Assembly (NCBI RefSeq): GCF_003367395.1
Contig: NZ_CP031417.1
Location: forward strand, 1,302,001 to 1,366,000
Direction of reading: 5' to 3'
Length of the DNA stretch: 64,000 nt
Source: Pseudolabrys taiwanensis
Lineage (GTDB): Bacteria; Pseudomonadota; Alphaproteobacteria; Rhizobiales; Xanthobacteraceae
How positions within the stretch are numbered: position 1 is the first letter of the stretch; every line of letters starts with the position of its first letter. Positions 21,291 to 29,450 of this stretch are shown one piece after another. The notes beneath the pieces were generated by a model. That model did no database searches and was not told the DNA's origin. It saw only the letters and a program-made list of their open reading frames with translations. Position numbers and translations under genes: made by a program.

Positions 21291-21907
21291 TACGAGCCCT
21301 TACCCTCGGTCTTCGCTTTTTCGTCGCCCGGCAGCACGTAGTCGGTGCCTTCCCACGGCGAGAGGAAGTCGAAGTTGCGGAATTCCTGCGCGAGCTGAAC
21401 CTTGTCGTAGACGACGCGCTTCTGCTCGTCGTCCCAGCGCACCTCGACGAAGCCGGTCAGCGGGAAATCCTTGCGCAGCGGATGCCCCTGGAAGCCGTAA
21501 TCGGTGAGGATTCGGCGCATATCCGGATGGCCGGTGAACAGCACGCCATAGAGATCGTAAGTCTCGCGCTCGAACCAGTCGGCGCCCCTGAACACGTCGA
21601 TCAGCGACGGCACCGGCGTGACCTCGTCGGTCTGCACCTTGAGCCGGATGCGCTGATTCAGCCGCGGCGACAGGAAGTGATAGACGACATCGAAGCGCTG
21701 CTCGCGGCCCGGCCAATCGATGGCGGTGACGTCGATGATGCAGACGAACTGGCAGGCCGGGTCGTCGCGGAGGAAGGTCGCGACCTTCACGACATCGGCC
21801 GCGCGGGCCAGCACGGTCAATTCGCCATGCGCCACTTCGTGACCCATGATCGCCGACGGCAATGCCGTCTTGATCGCGTGGCCGAGGTTGTCGAGCGTGT
21901 CTTGCAT
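21290..21907 (-). CDS. nuoC: NADH-quinone oxidoreductase subunit C
   Basis: 205 residues from [15 protein letters not shown]. It contains the 30-kDa subunit signature [29 protein letters not shown], in parts, and [13 protein letters not shown]. Codons upstream of this ATG overlap the cupin gene in another frame and are not used. It is the soluble scaffold subunit of the Q module. Confidence 0.96.
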   Translation of the reverse strand: MQDTLDNLGHAIKTALPSAIMGHEVAHGELTVLARAADVVKVATFLRDDPACQFVCIIDVTAIDWPGREQRFDVVYHFLSPRLNQRIRLKVQTDEVTPVPSLIDVFRGADWFERETYDLYGVLFTGHPDMRRILTDYGFQGHPLRKDFPLTGFVEVRWDDEQKRVVYDKVQLAQEFRNFDFLSPWEGTDYVLPGDEKAKTEGKGS

Positions 21908-21908
21908 G

Positions 21909-22238
21909 TCAGTCCACGATAAAGAGGCGCGCGCCATGCGCTGTCTGGGACCGATGGGCGTCGATTCCATCGGCCACCTGGTAACTCATGCCCGGCTTGA
22001 GCGTGAAGGCGCGGCCATCCTTGAGGTTGGTGGTGAGCTCACCGTCAACGCAGAACAGGATGTGGCCCTTCTCGCACCAGTGGTCCGACACGTAACCGGG
22101 CGAGTAGTCGACGAGGCGCACCCGGATATCGCCGAACTGACGCGTACGCCAGGTCGCCGTCCCGGAATCGCCTTGATGCGTCGTCGCCTCGACGCTGGCC
22201 CAGTCTGTCGTTCCGAACGGGATGCCGGCCATCTGCAT
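21909..22238 (-). CDS. Small cupin-fold protein inside the nuo operon
   Basis: 109 residues starting at [16 protein letters not shown], 5 bp after nuoB and 1 bp before nuoC, so it is clearly part of the operon. It has a cupin-like core: [31 protein letters not shown], in parts, then [14 protein letters not shown] and [15 protein letters not shown]. The DHWCEKGH stretch gives His/Cys/His side chains that could hold a metal and matches proteins named for a DHCW motif. It is not a complex I subunit. A role in cofactor supply, redox sensing or assembly is only a guess. Confidence 0.8.
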   Translation of the reverse strand: MQMAGIPFGTTDWASVEATTHQGDSGTATWRTRQFGDIRVRLVDYSPGYVSDHWCEKGHILFCVDGELTTNLKDGRAFTLKPGMSYQVADGIDAHRSQTAHGARLFIVD

Positions 22239-22243
22239 GACGC

Positions 22244-22804
22244 TTACCGCTCGATCGTGCCGGTGCGGCGAATCTTCTTCTGCAGCAGCATCACGCCGTA
22301 CAGCAGCGCCTCGGCGGTCGGCGGACAACCGGGCACGTAGATGTCGACGGGCACGATGCGGTCGCAGCCGCGGACCACCGAATAGGAGTAGTGATAATAG
22401 CCGCCGCCATTGGCGCAGGAGCCCATCGAGATGACGTAGCGAGGCTCCGGCATCTGGTCGTAGACCTTGCGGAGCGCGGGCGCCATCTTGTTGGTCAGCG
22501 TGCCGGCGACGATCATCACGTCGGACTGGCGCGGGCTGGCGCGCGGCGCGAAGCCGAAGCGCTCGGCGTCGTAACGCGGCATCGACATCTGCATCATTTC
22601 GACGGCGCAGCAGGCCAAGCCGAACGTCATCCACATCAGCGAGCCGGTACGGGCCCAGGTGATGAGGTCGTCGGCGGCCGTGACGATGAAGCCCTTGTCG
22701 GACAATTCGGCGTTCACGCCGGCGAAAAACGAGTCGTCGGACCCGATCGGCTTACCGGTCGACGGATCGAGAATGCCTTTGGGTGCGGGTGCGACCAGAG
22801 TCAT
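22244..22804 (-). CDS. nuoB: NADH-quinone oxidoreductase subunit B
   Basis: 186 residues from [10 protein letters not shown]. The N2 cluster ligands are all present: adjacent Cys65-Cys66 ([10 protein letters not shown]), Cys130 (SMGSCANGG) and Cys160 ([10 protein letters not shown]). It passes electrons to quinone with NuoD. The start is 4 bp after nuoA. A cupin gene, not nuoC, comes next. Confidence 0.97.
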   Translation of the reverse strand: MTLVAPAPKGILDPSTGKPIGSDDSFFAGVNAELSDKGFIVTAADDLITWARTGSLMWMTFGLACCAVEMMQMSMPRYDAERFGFAPRASPRQSDVMIVAGTLTNKMAPALRKVYDQMPEPRYVISMGSCANGGGYYHYSYSVVRGCDRIVPVDIYVPGCPPTAEALLYGVMLLQKKIRRTGTIER

Positions 22805-22808
22805 GACT

Positions 22809-23174
22809 TCAATCCCATTCCAGCGCCCCCTTCCTCCACTCATATATGAAGCCGATGGTCAGGACGCCCAGGAAAATCATCATCGACCAGAAGCCGAACA
22901 GGCCGACCTCCTTGAAGGCCACGGCCCAGGGGAACAGGAAGGCGACTTCCAGGTCGAAGATGATGAAAAGGATGGCGACGAGATAGAAGCGCACGTCGAA
23001 CTTCATGCGCGCGTCGTCGAACGCGTTGAAGCCGCACTCGTAAGCCGACAGCTTTTCCGGATCCGGCTGCTGATAGGCGACGATGAACGGCGCGATCAGC
23101 AGCGCGAGGCCGATCACGAGCGAAACGCCGATGAAGATGACCAGCGGAAGATAATCCAGCAGCAATGCGCTCAT
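22809..23174 (-). CDS. nuoA: NADH-quinone oxidoreductase subunit A
   Basis: 121 residues, three helices. It has [30 protein letters not shown], in parts, the ND3 loop whose Cys takes part in the active/deactive switch in relatives. It is the first gene of the nuo operon. The start [10 protein letters not shown] is chosen because sequence upstream is GC-rich, non-hydrophobic and not conserved in type. Confidence 0.96.
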   Translation of the reverse strand: MSALLLDYLPLVIFIGVSLVIGLALLIAPFIVAYQQPDPEKLSAYECGFNAFDDARMKFDVRFYLVAILFIIFDLEVAFLFPWAVAFKEVGLFGFWSMMIFLGVLTIGFIYEWRKGALEWD

Positions 23175-23476
23175 GGCGACCTCAAGCGTATAGCCCGCCC
23201 AACCCGGAAATACGCCCGCCCTGGACTGCTCGGCAGCCGGAGAGGCGCCGTGAAACCACACAAAACGCCCTTGTTTAGTTTGGAATGGCTCAAGGACGGG
23301 AGCGCGGGAGGCTTAACGCAACGCACAAAGGGAGGCAAGCCGTCCTTAGGCTGCATCCACGAGGGTCGCACGGCCCGCAGAGCGGGACCGCGTTGTTGCA
23401 TGATTGACGGCTTTTCCGCCGGGTTCGATAGTTCGCGCTGGGCGCCCGTCACAAACAAATAAGCCCGAGGAAACGC
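23175..23476. other. Intergenic region upstream of nuoA and of the Bug receptor gene
   Basis: 302 bp between divergent genes that must hold the nuo promoter (- strand) and the receptor promoter (+ strand). I see no clear TTGACA/TATAAT pair. The best - strand match is TTGCCT with 17 bp to TAAGCC, which is weak. No long inverted repeat and no terminator were found. Confidence 0.5.
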
Positions 23477-24451
23477 ATGGCAATCCTGCGATCCGTCGCA
23501 GCCCTGCTCGTCGCAGCAGGCCTGCTGACGTCAACGGCGGCATACGCCGACGATTACCCGTCCCGTCCCGTGAAAATCATCGTGCCGTTCGGCGCTGGCG
23601 GTCCGACCGATGTCTTCACGCGCGCGATCGCCGAGGAACTGCACAAAGCGCTCCACGAGCCCTTCGTGCTGGAGAATCGCCCCGGCGCCGGCACCACGAT
23701 CGGCACCGATCTCGTCGCGAAGGCCGCCCCCGACGGTTACACGCTGCTCATGGTGTCGGGCACCCAGACGGTCAACGAGACACTGTATGCCCGCCGGCCC
23801 TACCACCTCATGCAGGACCTGGTGCCGGTGGCGCCACTGATGGACAGCGACCTCGTCCTGGTGGTCCACCCCTCCGTGCCGGCAAAGACCCTGGGCGAGC
23901 TGCTGGCGCTCGCCCGCGCCAAGCCGGGCACCCTCAATTATGGCTCGTCAGGGCCGGGGTCGAACTATCACATGGCCGGCGAGCTGCTGCGGAACCTGAC
24001 TGGCGTGGATATCATCCACGTGCCGTACAAAGGCTCGACCGGCGCCCGCAACGACATCCTGAGCGGGCAGATCCAGCTTCTCTTCGACAGCGTGCCGACT
24101 ATGGCCCCGATGATCCAGGCCGGCATGGTCCGCGCCCTGGGGACGAGCGGCGCGCAACGCTCTCCGACCCTGCCGGACGTCCCGACCCTCGCCGAGGCCG
24201 GCGTACCGGGTTTCCAGGCCACGCTCTGGGTCGGCCTGATGGCCCCCGCCGGCACCCCGGCGCCGATCGTCGAAAAGCTCAACCGTGAGATCACCAAGAT
24301 CGTGCAGCGGCCGGCCATCAAGGCCGCCTGGGAGAAGCAAGGCGCATCGCCGATGGTGATGAGCCAGCCGGAATTCGCGTCGTTCATGAAGGCCCAGGTC
24401 GACAAATGGGCCAAGGTGATCGCCGACAATCACATCCGGCCGATCAACTGA
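23477..24451 (+). CDS. Bug-family tripartite tricarboxylate transporter substrate-binding protein
   Basis: 324 residues with a signal peptide (cleavage after TAAYA). Family pattern: DDYPSRPVKIIVPFGAGGPTD, ENRPGAGTTIGTDLVAKAAPDGYTLL, NYGSSGPGSNYH and HVPYKGSTGARNDILSGQIQLLFD, all in parts. Bug proteins are periplasmic receptors for organic acids and feed TctA/TctB permeases. No tctA or tctB is nearby, so it is an orphan receptor like many in betaproteobacteria and in this family of Rhizobiales. The ligand is unknown. It ends 12 bp from the convergent L,D-transpeptidase gene. Confidence 0.9.
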   Translation: MAILRSVAALLVAAGLLTSTAAYADDYPSRPVKIIVPFGAGGPTDVFTRAIAEELHKALHEPFVLENRPGAGTTIGTDLVAKAAPDGYTLLMVSGTQTVNETLYARRPYHLMQDLVPVAPLMDSDLVLVVHPSVPAKTLGELLALARAKPGTLNYGSSGPGSNYHMAGELLRNLTGVDIIHVPYKGSTGARNDILSGQIQLLFDSVPTMAPMIQAGMVRALGTSGAQRSPTLPDVPTLAEAGVPGFQATLWVGLMAPAGTPAPIVEKLNREITKIVQRPAIKAAWEKQGASPMVMSQPEFASFMKAQVDKWAKVIADNHIRPIN

Positions 24452-24463
24452 CCGCCGGGCAGG

Positions 24464-25639
24464 CTACTGGGTCAGAACAATGAAGCCGGTCTCGGCGCCG
24501 GTTTCGTCGCTCAGCGCATTGTCGGACACGATCAGCGACGATCCGACCGCCAACAGTTCGCCGAGGCGCGCGGTCGCATCGGGCGGCAGTTCGAACCGCG
24601 CGAGCGCCTGCGCCGCGGTCGGCGTCTTGGCGAGATCGGCGGCGCGTTTCTCCAGCCGCTCCCGCGTCTTCGCCGACATCTTCTGCTTACCCGGCTTCTG
24701 CGCGTAGCCACTGGGAATGGTCAGGGCCGTCCACAGCGCGTTGCCATCCTTGATATCGGTGACCGTGAAGACGTGCGTGCCCCAGGGCTCGTCCGGCTGT
24801 GCGATGGTGACGGGCGCGTCGAACAGCGGCTCGAAGCCCTGCCGCACGTAGATCTTGCCTTCCTTGCGGCTGATGAAGGCCTGCACCGGCGGTTTCGGCT
24901 TCGGCCGCGCTGCCGGCTTGGGCGCATCGGCTGGCTTGTTGGCCCCCGCGGCTGCCGCCAACTCTTCGGTCGCGGCGGCCACCGCCGTACCCGTGACATC
25001 CTGCACCGGCTTCGGCGCAATCAGATGTGCATCGGCGAACCGCACCGGCACGACCTGATCGCGTGTGATGACGACGCGCATACCGAGCTTCGACAGTCCC
25101 CACAGCTTCACCGCGAAAGCTTCAGGCAGGCGGATACAGCCATGCGATGCCGGGAAGCCCGGCAGCGGTCCCTGATGCAAGGCGATGCCCGACCAGGTGA
25201 TGCGCTGCATGTAGGGCATCGGCGCGCCGCTATAGATGTTCGAACTGTGATAGCGCGACCTGGCGATCACCGAGAACACGCCCATCGGCGTCGGATGGCC
25301 GGGCACGCCTGTCGAGATCGGCGCCTCCCCGACAGGAACGTCGTTGGCGAACAGAGTCGCCCGCTGTTTGGCGATCGACACGACGATCTGCAGCGGCCCC
25401 GGCGGCACGCTTTGCTTCTTCTCTTGCGTGACTTTGTGCTTCGGCTTGTGACGCTTGCGGACTTGCGGCGCCGGCGGCGCCTCCTGTTCATAGCCGCCAT
25501 CGTCGTAGCGCCAGAACCAATCGGCGGAGGCCGGTCCGATCAGACCGCACAGCAACACCGCCGACGCACAGACGGCAACACCAAACCTTGCCGGCCGCGA
25601 ACGGCGTATCGTGCCAAATTGGGTCACGTCTTCTTCCAT
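24464..25639 (-). CDS. L,D-transpeptidase (YkuD), with a degenerate second copy
   Basis: 391 residues. An N-terminal hydrophobic segment (residues 20-38) is a signal or anchor, followed by a basic Pro/Lys linker. The YkuD domain at about 83-195 has HQG at 155 and the catalytic SHGCIRL with Cys168, so it should be active in 3-3 peptidoglycan cross-linking or lipoprotein attachment. After an Ala/Pro linker, residues 253-310 resemble the start of the first domain (GKIYVRQGFEPLFDAPVTIA against QRATLFANDVPVGEAPISTG) but have no SHGC motif. The protein acts in the periplasm. Confidence 0.9.
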   Translation of the reverse strand: MEEDVTQFGTIRRSRPARFGVAVCASAVLLCGLIGPASADWFWRYDDGGYEQEAPPAPQVRKRHKPKHKVTQEKKQSVPPGPLQIVVSIAKQRATLFANDVPVGEAPISTGVPGHPTPMGVFSVIARSRYHSSNIYSGAPMPYMQRITWSGIALHQGPLPGFPASHGCIRLPEAFAVKLWGLSKLGMRVVITRDQVVPVRFADAHLIAPKPVQDVTGTAVAAATEELAAAAGANKPADAPKPAARPKPKPPVQAFISRKEGKIYVRQGFEPLFDAPVTIAQPDEPWGTHVFTVTDIKDGNALWTALTIPSGYAQKPGKQKMSAKTRERLEKRAADLAKTPTAAQALARFELPPDATARLGELLAVGSSLIVSDNALSDETGAETGFIVLTQ

Positions 25640-25811
25640 TCGGGTTGCCGCGGCTCAGCGCCGTTTTCGATTTAAGACGCCGCCGCGCGCGAGTCGCAAG
25701 GCAACTCCCCGTGTTGTGAGACACCCCCCTGGCGGCAGCGCTGGCATTGACTTACCGTCGCTTCGCCAAACCACGCAACGCAAGTGCGCGAAAACGCGTC
25801 ACGGGGAAACG

Positions 25812-26735
25812 ATGAACGAAATGATGCAGGCGGTCATCAAGGCCGAGGATCACTGGACCACCAAGGACGGCGGCGTAAAGCTGTTCCTGTTCGAGAAATA
25901 TGTCGGCGATCCGGCGGCGACGAAAGGCACGGTGCTGTTCGTTCACGGCTCCTCCATGGCCGGGCAGCCGACCTTCGATCTGCAAGTTCCCGGTCGGCCG
26001 GATTCCTCGGCGATGGATCATTTCGCCAAGCGCGGCTTCGATTGCTGGGCGGTCGATATGGAAGGCTACGGCCGCTCGACCAAGGAACGCGACAACAACG
26101 CGCCGATCTCGATGGGCGCCGACGACTGCTACGCGGCGGCGCTGTATATCCAGAAGCTGCGCGGCGCGCGTCCCCTGCTCGTCTACGGCATTTCGTCCGG
26201 CGCGCTCCGCGCGGCGCTTTTTGCCGAGCGCCATCCCGAGATGGTGGCGCGGCTTGCGCTCGATGCGATGGTGTGGACCGGCGAAGGCTCGCCGACGCTC
26301 GAGCAGCGCCGCAAGAAGCTGCCGGACTTCATCGGCAAAAACCGGCGACCGATGAATAAGGCCTTCATCCATTCGGTCTTCGACCGCGACCATCCCGACA
26401 CGGCCGAGCGTCACGTGATCGAAGCCTTCGCCGAGGCGGTGTGCGCGCTCGATGACTCGGTGCCGACCGGCACCTATGTCGACATGTGCTCGAAGCTGCC
26501 GGTCGTCGATCCGGCGAAAATCCAAGCGCCGACGCTGATCATGCGCGGCGAGCACGACGGCATCGCGTCGATGGACGACCTCATGAAGTTCTTCGCCAAG
26601 CTGCCCAACCCGGACAAGCAGTTCACCGTCATGTCCGGCATCTCGCACGCCAGCTTCCAGCAGAAGAACTACATGATGGTTTACCACATCCTCGCGGGCT
26701 GGTTCTCGCAACCCGCGCCCGTCTACAAGGGCTAA
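25812..26735 (+). CDS. Alpha/beta hydrolase
   Basis: 307 residues from the ATG behind GGGGAAAC. It has the fold signatures VLFVHGSSMAG (oxyanion strand), nucleophile elbow GISSG with Ser128, APTLIMRGEHDGIAS (acid) and SGISHASF (His). There is no signal peptide, so it is cytoplasmic. The substrate is unknown; GxSxG with a large lid fits esterase/lipase-like members. It is divergent from the L,D-transpeptidase gene, with about 170 bp between. Confidence 0.85.
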   Translation: MNEMMQAVIKAEDHWTTKDGGVKLFLFEKYVGDPAATKGTVLFVHGSSMAGQPTFDLQVPGRPDSSAMDHFAKRGFDCWAVDMEGYGRSTKERDNNAPISMGADDCYAAALYIQKLRGARPLLVYGISSGALRAALFAERHPEMVARLALDAMVWTGEGSPTLEQRRKKLPDFIGKNRRPMNKAFIHSVFDRDHPDTAERHVIEAFAEAVCALDDSVPTGTYVDMCSKLPVVDPAKIQAPTLIMRGEHDGIASMDDLMKFFAKLPNPDKQFTVMSGISHASFQQKNYMMVYHILAGWFSQPAPVYKG

Positions 26736-26756
26736 GCGCCCGCCGCGAAAGCGCCG

Positions 26757-27011
26757 TCACCGATAATAGCGATAAGAGCGATGGTGACGGCGGTGCCCGC
26801 GGTCATAGTGATGCCCGTGTACATAGCCGTAAGCGCGATAGCCGCGGCGCTGGGGTAGCGGCTTCGCGCCGCTATACGGTTTGCCGTAGCTGTCGACGTT
26901 GGCCGGCGCGTTGGCGCCGTAGTTCGGTAGGCTTTGTGCGTTTGCGAAGGTCGTCGCCGCGAAGACGAGCGCCGCGCTCAACATCATCTTTTTGATCACT
27001 GTCTTCTCCAT
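26757..27011 (-). CDS. Small secreted protein rich in Tyr, His and Arg
   Basis: 84 residues: a clear signal peptide ending FANA-QS, then a short Asn/Gly/Pro segment, then a tail of Arg, Tyr and His (YGYVHGHHYDRGHRRHHRSY). Similar small basic secreted proteins are frequent in Bradyrhizobium relatives and have no known function. The tail could bind metal or polyanions. Start codons a few residues inside (MMLSAAL) are possible. It is convergent with the alpha/beta hydrolase gene. Confidence 0.65.
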   Translation of the reverse strand: MEKTVIKKMMLSAALVFAATTFANAQSLPNYGANAPANVDSYGKPYSGAKPLPQRRGYRAYGYVHGHHYDRGHRRHHRSYRYYR

Positions 27012-27107
27012 CGTTGCACGATTGTGAACCGGAGAGAGAAGACAGAAGTTCGCTCACAAACCCGTGTTCCGGCCGCGCTCACCGGCGCCGCGCGATCATC
27101 CTCGCGT

Positions 27108-27830
27108 TCAGGCTTGCAGCTTGGCAGCGATCTCGTCGAGCCCCTGCCCGATCACATCGACCGGCACCGTCGGCGCCCGCTCGCCCTTGCCCGGCCCGTA
27201 CTCGTTCGGCCGCGCAATGTGGCCCGTGCGCAAACCGCATTGCGCGGCGGATGCGAGATCATGCGAATGCGCGGCGACCATCATGCATTGCTCAGGTCTC
27301 AGATCGAGCGCCTCACAGGCCGCGAGATAGACCCGCGGTTTCGGCTTGTAGTCGCCCGCGACCTCGGCGCCGAGAATCGCATCCCATGGCAAGCCATTAC
27401 GCCGGGCGAGATCGACCATCAGCGAGATATTGCCGTTCGAGCACGGCGCGATCAGGAACTTGCGCTTGAGCCGCGCGAGCGCCGCCGGCACCTCCGGCCA
27501 GGCATCGAGCCGGTGCCAGGCAAGTGTCAACTCGTGCAGCACCGTGTCAGGCAGGCCGACGAGCCCGAAACGCGGCGCGAACCGCTCGAGATTCCTGCGG
27601 TGCAGCACATCGAGCTTCGAGAACGGGATTCGGCCGGCGCGTACCTCTTCCATCCCCGGCTGGTACTCGGCCCGCCAGGCGTCGGCGAAGGCCGCCCAGT
27701 CGAGGCGGTGCCCGAGCGGCGCCAGGATGCGCTCGGCCTCGCGCGCAACCGACGCGCGCCAGTCAACCAGGGTGCCGAAGACATCGAAGAGAAGCGCCAG
27801 GACGCCGGCCGTGGGGGTGTCAGCGGACAT
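27108..27830 (-). CDS. Haloacid dehalogenase, type II (HAD superfamily)
   Basis: 240 residues. HAD motif I LLFDVFGTLVDW has the nucleophile Asp16. Motif II is APCSNGN, motif III is GDYKPKPRVYLAA (Lys), and motif IV is VAAHSHDLASAAQCG. The AAH.HDL form of motif IV is that of L-2-haloacid dehalogenases, not of phosphatases (which have GDD...). It would hydrolyse (S)-2-haloacids to (R)-2-hydroxyacids. The real substrate is untested. Confidence 0.88.
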   Translation of the reverse strand: MSADTPTAGVLALLFDVFGTLVDWRASVAREAERILAPLGHRLDWAAFADAWRAEYQPGMEEVRAGRIPFSKLDVLHRRNLERFAPRFGLVGLPDTVLHELTLAWHRLDAWPEVPAALARLKRKFLIAPCSNGNISLMVDLARRNGLPWDAILGAEVAGDYKPKPRVYLAACEALDLRPEQCMMVAAHSHDLASAAQCGLRTGHIARPNEYGPGKGERAPTVPVDVIGQGLDEIAAKLQA

Positions 27831-27882
27831 GTGGCACGCCCCCCACTAGGGGCCCGAAATATGGGCTAAGTGCTTGATAAAA

Positions 27883-27959
27883 TGGCGGGAGCGACGGGAC
27901 TCGAACCCGCGGCCTCTGCCGTGACAGGGCAGCGCTCTAACCAACTGAGCTACGCCCCC
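27883..27959 (-). tRNA. tRNA-Asp (GTC)
   Basis: It folds as a full cloverleaf: acceptor GGGGGCG / CGCTCCC with G73 and encoded CCA, D arm TAGCTCAGTTGGTTAGAGC, anticodon stem CTGCC/GGCAG with loop CTGTCAC (anticodon GTC), T arm GCGGGTTCGAGTCCCGT. It is 77 nt long. Confidence 0.97.
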
Positions 27960-28023
27960 GCGGGCGTGGCGCAGGAGTTATAGGGGGCTCGACCTTAAGT
28001 CAAGAACTCCTCGTAGGACTGTC

Positions 28024-28064
28024 ATCGATTTGCGAAAAAGCCTTATTTTATGCGACAAATCGAT
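28024..28064. promoter_or_regulatory. Inverted repeat upstream of the HU gene
   Basis: Perfect 9-bp arms ATCGATTTG / CAAATCGAT flank a 23-base AT-rich centre that contains TTATTTTATG. It lies about 90 bp before the HU start. It may be an operator overlapping the promoter, or a leader hairpin. Confidence 0.4.
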
Positions 28065-28151
28065 GGGCATAACGCCCCCGAATCGTCTAATGCGGGCACG
28101 GGCGCCCGGCGTCACGCCGTGCGCCGCGGATTCGACAGGAGGGTCCCAACG

Positions 28152-28457
28152 ATGGCTACACCTGGAAAGACAGCGACTCCGGCTACGGTCACCCTGAAGC
28201 ATTTGGCTGCCGCGCTCGCGGATACGCACGAAATTCCGAAGAAGCAGGCAGAGACCGTACTCGGCGATCTCGTCGACAACATCGTGAAACACCTGAAGAA
28301 GGGCGAGAAGATCCGTATCGGCGGCCTGGGCATCCTGCAGGTCCGCAAGCGCGCCGCGCGCGTCGGCCGTAATCCGGCAACCGGCGAGCAGATTCAGATC
28401 AAGGCTTCCAAGAAAGTGGCCTTCCGCGCCGCCAAGGAGCTGAAGGAAGCGATCTGA
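28152..28457 (+). CDS. HU-family DNA-binding protein
   Basis: 101 residues. The ATG after an AGGAGGG site starts MATPGKTATPATVTL. HU core: LADTHEIPKKQAETVLGDLV, VKHLKKGEKIRIGGLG, the DNA-binding arm RKRAARVGRNPATGEQIQIK, and KKVAFRAAKELKEA. It is about 10 residues longer at the N-terminus than E. coli HU. It is a nucleoid-bending protein. In this bacterial group an HU gene usually lies near lon and nuo. Here it is on the opposite strand to both and 11 kb from lon. Confidence 0.93.
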   Translation: MATPGKTATPATVTLKHLAAALADTHEIPKKQAETVLGDLVDNIVKHLKKGEKIRIGGLGILQVRKRAARVGRNPATGEQIQIKASKKVAFRAAKELKEAI

Positions 28458-28495
28458 CCGCACAGCGGTCGACCCTCCGGGGAAGAGAAGATTCG

Positions 28496-28537
28496 CGGCA
28501 GGCGCGGAGCGATGGCTCCCGCCTGCCGTTTTGTTTT
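28496..28537 (+). terminator. Rho-independent terminator of the HU gene
   Basis: The stem CGGCAGGCG / CGCCTGCCG, extended by GGAG/CTCC inside, is followed by TTTTGTTTT. It lies 38 bp after the HU stop. Confidence 0.88.
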
Positions 28538-28579
28538 CCGCCTGGGATAGTCAGCCGCCTGCCCGCGATGCTCGCCGGT

Positions 28580-29353
28580 CTAGCGATAGAAGGCCGACGG
28601 CGGCGCCCCAAAATGGCGTCGAAACATCGCCGTGAATGCGCTCTGACTGGCATAACCGCAATCGAAGGCGACATCGATAATCCGCTCGCCGCTCGCAATT
28701 CTGCGAAGGGCGAACAACAGGCGCGCTTGTTCGCGCCATTGCGCGAAAGTCATTCCGGTTTCTTTGACGAAGAGCCGATGCACCGTTTTCGCCGTCACGT
28801 TCAGTCGCTCACCCCACTGATCGGCGGTCGACGAATCGGCCGGGTGATCGATCAATGCCTGGCAGATCGACTTGAGCCGCGGGTCGCGCGGCAGCGGCAG
28901 GTGCAACGGCAACACATCCGATTCCCGAAGCTCGTCCACCAACAGCCGCATGACCCGATCGTCCCGGCTGTCCTCTTGGTAGTCGGCCGGCACCTGGACG
29001 GCCGCGACGATGAGTTCGCGCAGCAGCGCGGATACGTTGATGACGCAGCTTTTCGCGGGAAGGTTGCCGATCTTCCGCGCATCGATGAAAACCGTCCGAA
29101 TCTTGACCGCGCCGGACATGCGGACGTCGTGCTCTAGGCCGGCAACGATCCACAGCGCTCGATTGGGCGGCACGACCCACGTGCCGGCCGCCGAGCGCAC
29201 GATCATCACGCCCTCGATCGCATAAAGAAGCTGTCCGCGTGGATGGGCATGAAGGCCGGTGGAAGTGCCGTCGGGATAATCCACCTCCATCGCCGCCAGC
29301 GCGCGATCCGTGTCGTGGAATTCCAAGTACCGCGTGGAGAGGTCGTCGAGCAT
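28580..29353 (-). CDS. AraC-family transcriptional regulator
   Basis: 257 residues. The N-terminal cupin sensor has GLHAHPRGQLLYAIEGVM and WVVPPNRALWI. The C-terminal double helix-turn-helix has LNVTAKTVHRLFVKETGMTF and the AraC signature IIDVAFDCGYASQSAFTAMF. It is divergent from the exporter gene 97 bp away, and the spacer has a 9-bp direct repeat spaced 21 bp, a usual AraC site pattern. It probably controls that exporter; the inducer is unknown. Confidence 0.92.
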   Translation of the reverse strand: MLDDLSTRYLEFHDTDRALAAMEVDYPDGTSTGLHAHPRGQLLYAIEGVMIVRSAAGTWVVPPNRALWIVAGLEHDVRMSGAVKIRTVFIDARKIGNLPAKSCVINVSALLRELIVAAVQVPADYQEDSRDDRVMRLLVDELRESDVLPLHLPLPRDPRLKSICQALIDHPADSSTADQWGERLNVTAKTVHRLFVKETGMTFAQWREQARLLFALRRIASGERIIDVAFDCGYASQSAFTAMFRRHFGAPPSAFYR

Positions 29354-29384
29354 GTCCCAATCTCTACATCCAAGGTCACAGTAG

Positions 29385-29414
29385 AGCGATACGGACTGAT
29401 CGGAAAGCGATACG
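29385..29414. promoter_or_regulatory. Direct repeat AGCGATACG x2, candidate AraC-type operator
   Basis: Two identical 9-mers start 21 bp apart, two helical turns, in the 97-bp spacer between the divergent AraC and EamA genes. This is the geometry AraC-type proteins bind. Confidence 0.5.
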
Positions 29415-29450
29415 CCGGAACCTCGTCAACGACGTTCAGAGCCGAAGCCC

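Noticed and set aside
23175..23476. A clear nuo promoter
   Set aside because: Only weak -35/-10 combinations were found (best TTGCCT-17-TAAGCC), so none is annotated as a promoter.
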